This document shows, in pieces, positions 1 to 6,369 of a stretch of 64,000 nucleotides of DNA. The stretch's first letter is position 1. Each line of letters opens with the position of its first letter. The stretch spans positions 1-64,000 of the forward strand of contig NZ_BOPC01000025.1 in NCBI RefSeq assembly GCF_016863555.1, read 5' to 3'. The notes beneath the pieces were generated by a model that saw only the letters and a program-made list of their open reading frames with translations, was not told the DNA's origin and ran no database searches. Source of the stretch: Micromonospora qiuiae (GTDB lineage: Bacteria; Actinomycetota; Actinomycetes; Mycobacteriales; Micromonosporaceae). Position numbers and translations under genes: made by a program.

Positions 1-7
1 GGTGGCT

Positions 8-60
8 TGTTAAGAAGGGGCCCCTTTACTACGCCAGGCGTTAAAAAGGGGCCCTTCCTT
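8..60 (+). repeat. 53-bp interspersed repeat, copy 1 (divergent)
   Basis: This copy matches the copies at 11593-11645 and 27446-27498 with several substitutions. It consists of two direct sub-repeats of the type GTTAAGAAGGGGCCCTTCCT, about 31 bp apart, each centred on the palindrome-like AAGGGGCCCTT. The minus-strand oxidoreductase reads into it, so its last residues and its TAA stop (41-43) come from the repeat. Confidence 0.85.
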
Positions 61-1648
61 TCATCTCGGTGAGGATGCGGCGGGCGGCGTTGTGGCCGGC
101 GGCGCCGATGACGCTGCCCGCCGGATGGCAGCCGGCGCTGCCCGCGTACACGCCGTCGACACCGGTGGCGTACGGCATCCGGTCGGTGAACGAGACGGTG
201 TTGTCGACGTGGTGGATGTGCCCGCCGGTGATGCCGAAGTGCGCCTCGATGCCGGGCGGGGACAGCGGCACCGCGTCGGCGATCAGGTCGCCGGTGCCCG
301 GGGCGTACCGTTCGCAGATCTCCACCAGCCGCTCGACGTAGCCGGGCAGCGCCGCGTCCCAGGTGGTGCCGGCCAGCTCGTACGGCACCGACTGGACGAA
401 CAGCGCCGACGAGTGGTGCCCGGCCGGGTCGGCCAGCGACTCATCGACGGTGGTGTGCAGGTACCACTCGATGGTCGGCTCCACCGGCAGCCGCCCGGCC
501 CGCACGTCGGCCCACATCGCCCGCAGCGCCGCCATCGGTGACTCGCCTCCACCGCCGGCCAGCGACGCCGAGCCGGGCAGCAGGTGGATGGTGGACCCGA
601 ACGGGCTCGGCGCGCTCTCCGGCAGGCAGGAGAAGCGGGGCAGGCCACGCAGCGCCAGGTTGAGCTTGAGCGTGGTGCCGGTGCGCCGGACCGCCGCCAT
701 CCGCTCGGTCAGCGCGGTCGGCAGCGCGCCGTCGGGCAGCAGCTCCATCAGCCGGTACGGGTCGCAAGCGCCGAGCACCACCTCGGCGGCGACCTCGCGC
801 CCGTCGGCCAGCACGACACCGGAGGCAGCGCCGCCGTCGAGGGTGATCGCGGTGACCCGTGCGCCGGTGACGATCCGGGCGCCGGCGGCGCGGGCCGCGT
901 CGGCGAAGGTGCGCGACACGGTGCCCATGCCGCCCTCGGCGATCATCCAGGTGCCGCCCGAGCCGGGCAGTCGGCACATGTTGTGCACCAGGAAGTTGTG
1001 CCCGGTGCCCGGGTCGTCCGGGCCGGCGGTGAGTCCGGACAGCCCGTCGGTGACCGCGTACATGCTGACCAGCAGCTCGGAGCGGAACTCGAAGCGGGCC
1101 AGGTAGTCGGCGACCGAGCCGCGTACCAGATCCACGAAGACCTGTTGCAGCTCGGGCCGGACGTAGCGCTGCGCGGTCTCCTCCACTGGCAGCGGCTCGG
1201 CCAGCCAGGCCGGCGCGAGGTCTTCCCGCAGCGCGGCCAGCTCGGTCTGCAACGCGTCGTCGGCGGCCACGTCGGCGGGGGAGAAGAACTCGGCGAGTTG
1301 GGCGCGGCTGGCCGCGGTGTCGGTGCCGAAGAGCAGGTACGGCGAGCCGGCGCCGCCCGGGGTGGGCAGGAAGTAGTGCGGGTCGCGGCGCAGCACCGGG
1401 ATGCGTACGTCGAGCGTGGCGAGCAGCTCCGGGGGCATCAGCCCGAGCAGGTACGACCCGGTGGAGTGCCGCAGCTCGGGCACCTTGGGAAACGGGTTCT
1501 CGGTGCGGGTGGCTCCGCCGATCACGTCGGCGGCCTCCAGCACCAGCACGTCCAGCCCGGCGCGGGCCAGCAGGATCGCCGAAACCAACCCGTTGTGCCC
1601 CGACCCGACCACCACCACGTCGACCCGGCCCGGCAGCTCACCCTTCAT
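41..1648 (-). CDS. Phytoene desaturase-like NAD(P)/FAD-dependent oxidoreductase
   Basis: A 535-residue flavoprotein of the CrtI/phytoene-desaturase-like amine oxidase superfamily. The N-terminus carries the Rossmann dinucleotide motif VVVVGSGHNGLVSA at about residues 11-24, followed by LEAADVIGGATRTE, the usual second half of the FAD site. The C-terminus carries GVDGVYAGSAGCHPAGSV, the typical C-terminal FAD-contact segment. Length fits the family (about 500-550). The substrate cannot be read from the sequence; no other carotenoid gene is nearby, so a carotenoid role is not assumed. The start is the ATG at 1648. The last few residues and the TAA stop lie inside the 53-bp repeat at 8-60, so the C-terminal tail was probably altered by that repeat. 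Confidence 0.85.
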   Translation of the reverse strand: MKGELPGRVDVVVVGSGHNGLVSAILLARAGLDVLVLEAADVIGGATRTENPFPKVPELRHSTGSYLLGLMPPELLATLDVRIPVLRRDPHYFLPTPGGAGSPYLLFGTDTAASRAQLAEFFSPADVAADDALQTELAALREDLAPAWLAEPLPVEETAQRYVRPELQQVFVDLVRGSVADYLARFEFRSELLVSMYAVTDGLSGLTAGPDDPGTGHNFLVHNMCRLPGSGGTWMIAEGGMGTVSRTFADAARAAGARIVTGARVTAITLDGGAASGVVLADGREVAAEVVLGACDPYRLMELLPDGALPTALTERMAAVRRTGTTLKLNLALRGLPRFSCLPESAPSPFGSTIHLLPGSASLAGGGGESPMAALRAMWADVRAGRLPVEPTIEWYLHTTVDESLADPAGHHSSALFVQSVPYELAGTTWDAALPGYVERLVEICERYAPGTGDLIADAVPLSPPGIEAHFGITGGHIHHVDNTVSFTDRMPYATGVDGVYAGSAGCHPAGSVIGAAGHNAARRILTEMKGRAPF

Positions 1649-1688
1649 CCCCGAACCCTAACGCGCGGCCCGCCCGGTCCAGCCCCGT

Positions 1689-1758
1689 CGATCATGCACT
1701 TTCTGTCGGGGCGAAAGCTGTTAATGGGGGCATCTCGGCGACCGAAAGTGCAAGATCG
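1689..1758. repeat. REP-like imperfect palindrome
   Basis: The left arm CGATCATGCACTTTCTGTCG (1689-1708) and right arm CGACCGAAAGTGCAAGATCG (1739-1758) are reverse complements at 18 of 20 positions, separated by 30 bp. It lies just upstream of the minus-strand oxidoreductase start and could form a cruciform or RNA hairpin. A short dispersed palindrome is the best description; a regulatory role is unproven. Confidence 0.7.
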
Positions 1759-1952
1759 CCGAGTGTCCGCTGCCACGCTCCCTCATCGGGCTTCTGTTCC
1801 CCGTTGTTCGTTACGGCAACCGCATCCGGATCATCCTTCAGCGGGAGGCACGCCAAGCTCGGATTGCCGGCCGATCTGGCCCGCGAGTTCAGGGACCAGC
1901 AGGCGACGGGCCGTCCCTGCCGCCTTCGGTGACCGCTAGGAGAGCTCAGTTC

Positions 1953-2045
1953 GTGCCGCTGTCGGCGGCTCTGGAGTCGCTTGGGGTCGATCCTCGTGAG
2001 GTGGAGGCGCTGCTGGCCGATCGGGCCGGCGGCGCGGCGGCGTGA
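1953..2045 (+). pseudogene. Possible C-terminal remnant of an antitoxin
   Basis: A 30-codon GTG frame ends in GVDPREVEALLADRAGG and stops at 2043-2045. It overlaps the GTG start (2042) of the broken toxin by four bases, the usual geometry of a toxin-antitoxin pair. No convincing N-terminal antitoxin domain is readable upstream (1759-1952), so this is at most a remnant. The antitoxin family is not recognised. Confidence 0.3.
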
Positions 2046-2286
2046 AGGTTCAGATCGACCGGGACGTGCTGGTCTGGCTGCACAAGCAGCCACGCAACGT
2101 CTTTTTGATCGTCCTGGGCGCGATCCTTGACTTGGTCTCCGACCCCGCACCACAGAACTCGACCGAGATGCGCGACGGGATCCGGGCGTCGACTGCGCGT
2201 CGGTGACTACCGGATCCTCTACCGCCGTCGACGGCGACGAGTTGACCATCCACGCCGTTGGGCACCGCAAGGACGTTTATTCATGA
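2042..2286 (+). pseudogene. Frameshifted RelE/ParE-family toxin
   Basis: Three consecutive frames join into one RelE-like protein of about 81 residues. The first part, VQIDRDVLVWLHKQPRNVF, starts at GTG 2042. The second, LRVGDYRILYR, starts at 2193 one base out of frame. The third, VDGDELTIHAVGHRKDVYS, starts at 2227 after another single-base shift and ends at TGA 2284-2286. The R-V-G-D-Y-R-I-L-Y strand and the GHRKDVY end are characteristic of RelE-type mRNA interferases. Two frameshifts mean it cannot be made as a full toxin. Sequencing error is less likely because two independent shifts are required. Confidence 0.75.
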
Positions 2287-2830
2287 GCCGCCCGGGTCGG
2301 GTCGGCCATGTCCGGCCCGCGATGAGCTCTCAAGGTCAAGCGCCACTGCGGGGACGGTATTCGAGTTCATCGAAACCGCTGCGAGTCCTTTGGTTGCTGC
2401 AGAACAGTACGACCGGATTTCCGACTTGAAGCGTGGCGGCAACGCGGTGATGCTCGGCAGTCGAGCGCCAGGATATCGATGAGTCGTGGGGTTCGTACTG
2501 GCTGCTCAGATTGGCGGCGGCGGCGCTGCCCAAATCAGGAGAAGACGCTATTTGCTCGCGGAGAATCGTTCTTCGGGTCGGCCGGCAGCGTGATTGATCC
2601 AAATGCTGCTGTGCCCGACCCCACAGAATTTCGGCTGCAAGGGGTTGAGCGTATCCTGTCTGCGCTCCCGTGGGTTGCTGGCGCTGTTTTGGATCCCGAA
2701 ATTCGGAGACAAGTAGAGCTTTGGTTATCCGCCGATCATCAGCTGTGACAAAGGTGGTCCTGGACCGAGTCGATCAGCGGTCGAGGTAATTGTGTTCCGG
2801 GGAGGCCGGTGGTGGTTACGATCGCGGGTC
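2287..2830 (+). other. Gene-poor, lower-GC stretch with decayed coding fragments
   Basis: About 540 bp with clearly lower GC than its surroundings. One plus-strand frame reads VFEFIETAASPLVAAEQYDR and stops at 2480-2482. A second frame continues as DIDESWGSYWLLRLAAAALP. A third ends as VELWLSADHQL at 2748. The protein-like runs in successive frames suggest one decayed gene of unknown family. No intact gene is supported. Confidence 0.4.
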
Positions 2831-3379
2831 ATGGCGATTGTGATCACAGAGCGGCTGCTGGTGCGGGAGTGGGCTGAGGGGCCGGCGGATCTGGCTCGGC
2901 TGTTCGAGATCTACTCGCGGCCGGAGATTGCTCGGTGGCTCGGTGCGAGGGCGGGGTTGCCGTTGACGGATCCGGCGCAGGCGGTCGAGCGGTTGGCCAG
3001 GTGGCGTCGGCGGCACGCGGCGTACGGTGATCGGTACGGCATTTGGGCGATCGAGGTGCGGGAGACCGGTGTGGTGGTGGGCTCGGTGTTGGTCAAGCCG
3101 TTGCCGGGGCGGGATGAGCGGGTGTTCACCGATGACATCGAGGTGGGCTGGCATCTGCATCCGGAGGCGTGGGGCAACGGTTATGCCACCGAGGCCGCCC
3201 GCGCCTGCGTGGAGCGGGAGTTCGCGACCGGGACGCCGCTGGTCCACGCGGTGGTCGCTCCGGGGAACACCGCTTCGATGGCGGTGGCCCGCCGGCTCGG
3301 CATGACGCACGTGGGTCGCCGCAGCGACTGGTACGGCGGTGAGGAACTGGAGACGTTCGTCCTGGCTCGCCCGGCGTGA
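2831..3379 (+). CDS. GNAT family N-acetyltransferase (RimJ/RimL-like)
   Basis: A 182-residue acetyl-CoA-dependent acyltransferase. ITERLLVREW at the N-terminus is the classic opening of RimJ/RimL-type GNATs. DDIEVGWHLHPEAWGNGYATEA (quoted in two parts: DDIEVGWHLHP, then WGNGYATEA) is the pyrophosphate-binding motif A region, and NTASMAVARRLGM is the following helix. The substrate is unknown. The ATG at 2831 is preferred over an upstream start at 2792 because the domain begins right after it. The stop overlaps the GTG of endonuclease V by four bases, so the two are probably translated together. Confidence 0.85.
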   Translation: MAIVITERLLVREWAEGPADLARLFEIYSRPEIARWLGARAGLPLTDPAQAVERLARWRRRHAAYGDRYGIWAIEVRETGVVVGSVLVKPLPGRDERVFTDDIEVGWHLHPEAWGNGYATEAARACVEREFATGTPLVHAVVAPGNTASMAVARRLGMTHVGRRSDWYGGEELETFVLARPA

Positions 3380-4074
3380 GCCGGCCAACCGGCGCTGGTG
3401 AGTCGGTCGTAGCTCCGGCGTCGGTGGCGGAGGCCGAGCGCATCCAGGAGCAGTTGCGACAGCGGCTCGACCTGCACAATCACCTGCCCGCCGCCCCGAG
3501 GCTGGTGGCCGGCGTCGACGTGTCGTACGACAAAACGTCGCAACGTGTCACCGCGGCGGCCGTGGTGTTCGACCTGGCCACCGGTGTCGAGGTGGAGTCG
3601 GTGGTCGTGCCCGGCGAGGTGACGTTTCCGTACGTTCCCGGGCTGTTGGCGTTCCGTGAGGTGCCGATCCTGCTGGCGGCGCTCGACCGGCTCGCGGCCC
3701 GTCCTGATCTGGTGGTCTGCGACGGGTACGGCATCGCTCATCCTCGACGGTTCGGGCTGGCCTGTCACCTGGGGGTGGTGACCGGGCTGCCGACCTTCGG
3801 GGTGGCGAAGACGCCGTTCGTCGCTGGGTACGACGAGCCGGGCGAGTGCCGGGGTGACTGGTCGCCGTTGCGGGCCGGCGACGAGGTGCTGGGCCGGGTG
3901 CTGCGTACGCAGACCGGCGTCAAGCCGGTGTTCGTCTCGGTAGGCCACCGCACCGCCCTCGACCAGGCAGCGTCATTGACCCTCGACCTGAGCCCGCATT
4001 ACCGCCTGCCCGAGGTGATCCGCCGAGCCGACTTCCTCTCCCGCGAAGCCCTCCGCCACTCGCAGCTCGGTTGA
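3376..4074 (+). CDS. nfi: Endonuclease V (deoxyinosine 3' endonuclease)
   Basis: A 232-residue repair nuclease that cuts the second phosphodiester bond 3' to deoxyinosine in deaminated DNA. Family motifs are all present: VAGVDVSY with catalytic Asp48, PYVPGLLAFREVP with Glu95, and CDGYGIAHPRRFGLA with Asp116, followed by GVAKTPFV. These Asp/Glu/Asp residues match the metal-binding triad of the family. The GTG start overlaps the preceding acetyltransferase. The TGA stop (4072-4074) is the first three bases of the left inverted repeat of the 4072-4491 element, so the exact C-terminus may have been set by that element. Confidence 0.93.
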   Translation: MSRPTGAGESVVAPASVAEAERIQEQLRQRLDLHNHLPAAPRLVAGVDVSYDKTSQRVTAAAVVFDLATGVEVESVVVPGEVTFPYVPGLLAFREVPILLAALDRLAARPDLVVCDGYGIAHPRRFGLACHLGVVTGLPTFGVAKTPFVAGYDEPGECRGDWSPLRAGDEVLGRVLRTQTGVKPVFVSVGHRTALDQAASLTLDLSPHYRLPEVIRRADFLSREALRHSQLG

Positions 4075-4101
4075 TCATGAAGTTAGAGACCGGCAGTAGG
4101 T

Positions 4102-4188
4102 GGTGGTGGCGGGGTTGGGTTCCAGGCGGCGGTCCCTGGGGTGGTGGCGGGGTTGGGTTCCAGGCCGGTCCCTGGGGTGGTGGCGGGG
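4102..4188 (+). repeat. Tandem repeat, 36-38 bp unit x 2.3
   Basis: Unit 1 (4102-4139), unit 2 (4140-4175) and partial unit 3 (4176-4188) each begin GGTGGTGGCGGGG; units 1 and 2 continue TTGGGTTCCAGGC and end GGTCCCTGG. It is G-rich on the plus strand and lies inside the inverted-repeat element. Confidence 0.8.
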
Positions 4189-4230
4189 CGGGATGCGGGA
4201 TGTCGGGGTGTTCGGGCCGATCGGGCGGGC

Positions 4231-4356
4231 GCGAGTTGCGGCATGCCGGGGTATCCCGTCCTCTGAGCGGCGCGAGTTGCGGCATGTTGGGGTGTGCGGG
4301 GTCGCTGAGGCCGCGAGTTGCGGTATCTCGTTCGCAGATCACGAGGTGCGGCATCC
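4231..4356 (+). repeat. Degenerate tandem repeat, about 41-bp period
   Basis: The core GCGAGTTGCGGCATG occurs at 4231-4245 and 4272-4286, as a one-substitution copy at 4313-4327, and as a more diverged copy at about 4342-4356. It lies inside the inverted-repeat element. Confidence 0.7.
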
Positions 4357-4488
4357 TGCGTGACGATGCCGGATGAGAGCGGCTCAGGCTGGCCGGCCGG
4401 TGGCTGCACGGGCCAAGGTGGCCACCGTCCTATTGCCCGTCGCTCGTAGTGGCAGTTGAGGAGATCGGCTTCGGTACTAACTTCATTA

Positions 4489-4744
4489 TCAATCAGGCTT
4501 GGTGGCAGGTGGGGTGCCCGGCCCGTCGTGGTCGGCGGGGAGACGGCAGCGGCCGGGGGCTTCGTGCGGGCCGTCGCACCAGATTCGGGTACGCACGAAC
4601 TGTCTGTCCTCCTCGCTGAGAGTGGTCTCGCCGAAGTCGAGGGCGGTGACGTGGCCGAGCGAGTGCGCGCAGGGTGACGGCGAGAGCGGTGGCCTGGTCG
4701 AGGCTGATCAGCGTGGTGGGCAGGTGGATGACGTGGCGCGCTCA
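4489..4744 (-). pseudogene. Decayed small gene downstream of the DivIVA-like gene
   Basis: On the minus strand one frame reads HVIHLPTTLISLDQATALAV. After a frame change the protein continues as DFGETTLSEEDRQFVRTRIW, then CDGPHEAPGRCRLPADHDG, and stops at 4489-4491 inside the element's inverted repeat. No in-frame start precedes the first part, and the GTG overlapping the DivIVA stop is in another frame. At least one and probably two frameshifts are needed. The family is not recognised; it is a probable former partner of the DivIVA-like gene. Confidence 0.45.
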
Positions 4745-5011
4745 CTGCGGCTCTCGATCCTGCTGCGGGGTCGGCCGGTCGTGGTGATGGTGGCCGGCCT
4801 GCCGGGACTGCCATCGCCGCAACGCTCGGCGCATGCGTTCGACCTCGGTGTTGGCGGTGGTCAGCTCGCGGCGTAGGCGTTCCAGCTCGTCGGCGACGCG
4901 GTTGAGGTAGTCGTACACCTCAACGGGGTCGAGGCCGCGCGGGCGGACGGTGGCGAAGGTGACGGCGCGGACCTGCTGGGGAAGCAGGCGTTCCTCACTC
5001 GAATAGGTCAT
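4742..5011 (-). CDS. Small DivIVA-domain protein
   Basis: An 89-residue cytoplasmic protein. Residues 5-50 (EERLLPQQVRAVTFATV, then RGLDPVEVYDYLNRVADELE) match the start of the DivIVA domain. This is followed by a short coiled-coil stretch rich in Leu/Glu/Arg and a polar tail with HHHH. Full DivIVA/Wag31 proteins are far longer, so this is a short relative of unknown role, possibly membrane-curvature or septum associated. The ATG at 5011 is preferred because GAGG lies eight bases upstream; an ATG two codons earlier (5017) is the alternative. It is transcribed divergently from the XRE regulator. Confidence 0.7.
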   Translation of the reverse strand: MTYSSEERLLPQQVRAVTFATVRPRGLDPVEVYDYLNRVADELERLRRELTTANTEVERMRRALRRWQSRQAGHHHHDRPTPQQDREPQ

Positions 5012-5241
5012 CGGCATGCCTCGGTCAATTCCATGATTCCTCTTTCGTCGAATGTGGACGATGCCGGGACGGGTGCCAGGATGAGGTTTCTGGGGAAGGG
5101 CACCCGCCCCGGTCGTGACCCGCCGGGGGATTGGCCGGTCATCAGCGATCCTGAGTTCCCTACTAGCCTTCCGCAATCTTCTGGAGAAGAATGCGAACCA
5201 AGGGATGAGGTGCCTTACGCGACAACAGCAAAGGAGATGAC
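5012..5241. promoter_or_regulatory. Divergent intergenic region (DivIVA-like / XRE)
   Basis: 230 bp separate two divergently transcribed genes and must hold both promoters. The ribosome binding site AAAGGAG lies just before the GTG at 5242. No palindromic operator stands out by eye. Confidence 0.5.
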
Positions 5242-6123
5242 GTGGACGACTCGGGAAGCACCGTCCCGCGTAGGCAACTCGGCAGGTATTTGAGAGAACT
5301 TCGCGAAAATGCCCACGTAACGGTGGTCGCGGCCGCGAAGGAACTGGAATGGTCGACGCCGCGGATCTGGCGGTACGAAACCGGCCAGGTCCCCGTGCAC
5401 CCGAACGACGTGGCGGCAATGTGCCGCGTGTACGGCGCGACCCCCGAGACCACCGAGACCATGCGCGCCCTGGCCCGGGAGACCAAGGCGCACGGCTGGT
5501 GGCACAGCTACGGAGAGGCGGTAGAAGACTGGTTCAAGCTCTACGTCGGCCTGGAGGCCGCCGCGACAAAAATCCGCAAGTACGAAGCAGACCTGATCCC
5601 CGGCCTGTTGCAGAGCGTCGAGTACATGACCGAGGTCATCGCGACAAACCACCCGCAGCTCAGCGAGGCCGAGCGGCAGGCCAAGATGGACATCCGGCTC
5701 CGCCGACAACGGCTGCTGGCCCGGGTGGTGCCCCGGGCGCCCTACTACGACGTAATCCTCAGCGAGGCCGTGCTACGTCGACCGTTACGTGATCGGCTGG
5801 CGATGGGCCGGCAACTCGACGCATTGTTAGTGGCAAGCGGTCAGCACAACATCAAGGTCCGAGTGTTTCCCCTAGCCGCTGGGTTGTTCCGCTCGGCCGA
5901 CACTGGCACCTTCACCATGCTCGACTTTCCGACCGACGTGCGGGAGCCGGAGCCGACCACCATCTATATGGACGGTCCATGCGGCGCGGTCTACCTGGAC
6001 AAATCGAATGAGATTCAGGTGTACGAGGAAGTCTGGCGTTCGCTCGGCGAGCGGGCGCTGGATGTCGATGACTCCCGTGAGCTGATCACGGCGATCGCGA
6101 AGGAGATGAGCCATGAAGCGTGA
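5242..6123 (+). CDS. XRE-family regulator with DUF5753 (Scr1-type)
   Basis: A 293-residue protein with an N-terminal helix-turn-helix at about residues 9-65 (LGRYLRELRENAHVTVVAAA, then WSTPRIWRYETGQ). A long DUF5753 region follows (YGEAVEDWFKLYVGLEAAAT, YEADLIPGLLQSVEYM, and VFPLAAGLFRSADTGTFTML). This architecture is abundant in Streptomyces and Micromonospora, where such regulators are paired with a DUF397 protein and have been described as antitoxin/regulator-like. The GTG start has AAAGGAG seven bases upstream. It overlaps the DUF397 gene by 11 bases, so the pair is translationally coupled. Confidence 0.88.
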   Translation: MDDSGSTVPRRQLGRYLRELRENAHVTVVAAAKELEWSTPRIWRYETGQVPVHPNDVAAMCRVYGATPETTETMRALARETKAHGWWHSYGEAVEDWFKLYVGLEAAATKIRKYEADLIPGLLQSVEYMTEVIATNHPQLSEAERQAKMDIRLRRQRLLARVVPRAPYYDVILSEAVLRRPLRDRLAMGRQLDALLVASGQHNIKVRVFPLAAGLFRSADTGTFTMLDFPTDVREPEPTTIYMDGPCGAVYLDKSNEIQVYEEVWRSLGERALDVDDSRELITAIAKEMSHEA

Positions 6124-6307
6124 CGGGGTGTGGCGCGCATCGTCCCGGTCCGGCAGCGGTGAGTGTGTCGAGGTGGCGGGGTTCGCTGACGCGGTCGGCG
6201 TACGCGACAGCAAGGACCGGCAGGGCCCGGAGCTGAGCTTTGGCCCCGCGAGCTGGACCCGGTTCGTCACCGCCACCCGCACCGGCCGGTTCGACGCTGC
6301 CCACTGA
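6113..6307 (+). CDS. DUF397 domain protein
   Basis: A 64-residue protein with the DUF397 signature: WRASSRSGSGECVEVAG near the N-terminus, VGVRDSKDRQGPELSFGP in the middle and an end in TRFVTATRTGRFD. These proteins are the small partners of XRE/DUF5753 regulators and are thought to act as toxin-like or regulatory partners. Its start is inside the XRE gene. Confidence 0.88.
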   Translation: MKRDGVWRASSRSGSGECVEVAGFADAVGVRDSKDRQGPELSFGPASWTRFVTATRTGRFDAAH

Positions 6308-6318
6308 GCCCGAAGTGA

Positions 6319-6358
6319 GGTTCCGGTGCCGGCCTTCCAACGGGCTGGCACCGGAACC
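6319..6358. terminator. Bidirectional hairpin terminator
   Basis: GGTTCCGGTGCC (6319-6330) pairs perfectly with GGCACCGGAACC (6347-6358) around a 16-base loop. It lies between the convergent DUF397 and restriction-modification genes. There is no T-tract, as is common in actinobacteria. Confidence 0.7.
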
Positions 6359-6369
6359 ATGGCACCGGA

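Larger units (their letters stand above)
4072..4491. repeat. 420-bp element bounded by 15-bp terminal inverted repeats
   Basis: The left end TGATCATGAAGTTAG (4072-4086) and the right end CTAACTTCATTATCA (4477-4491) are inverted repeats matching at 14 of 15 positions. The interior has no supported gene but holds two sets of degenerate tandem repeats (4102-4188 and 4231-4356). The element sits between convergent genes. Its left end provides the TGA of endonuclease V and its right end the TGA of the decayed minus-strand gene at 4489-4744. The size and structure resemble a non-autonomous mobile element (MITE-like), but no target-site duplication was identified. Confidence 0.65.

Noticed and set aside
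584..1939. Long plus-strand frame of 451 codons antisense to the oxidoreductase
   Set aside because: Composition is Gly/Arg/Gln/His-rich, as expected for a shadow of a high-GC gene; no domain, no ribosome binding site, and the minus strand carries clear FAD motifs.
4072..4491. CRISPR array suspected from the regularly spaced GCGAGTTGCGGCATG units
   Set aside because: Units degenerate quickly, spacers are not unique sequences of constant length, and no cas gene is present.
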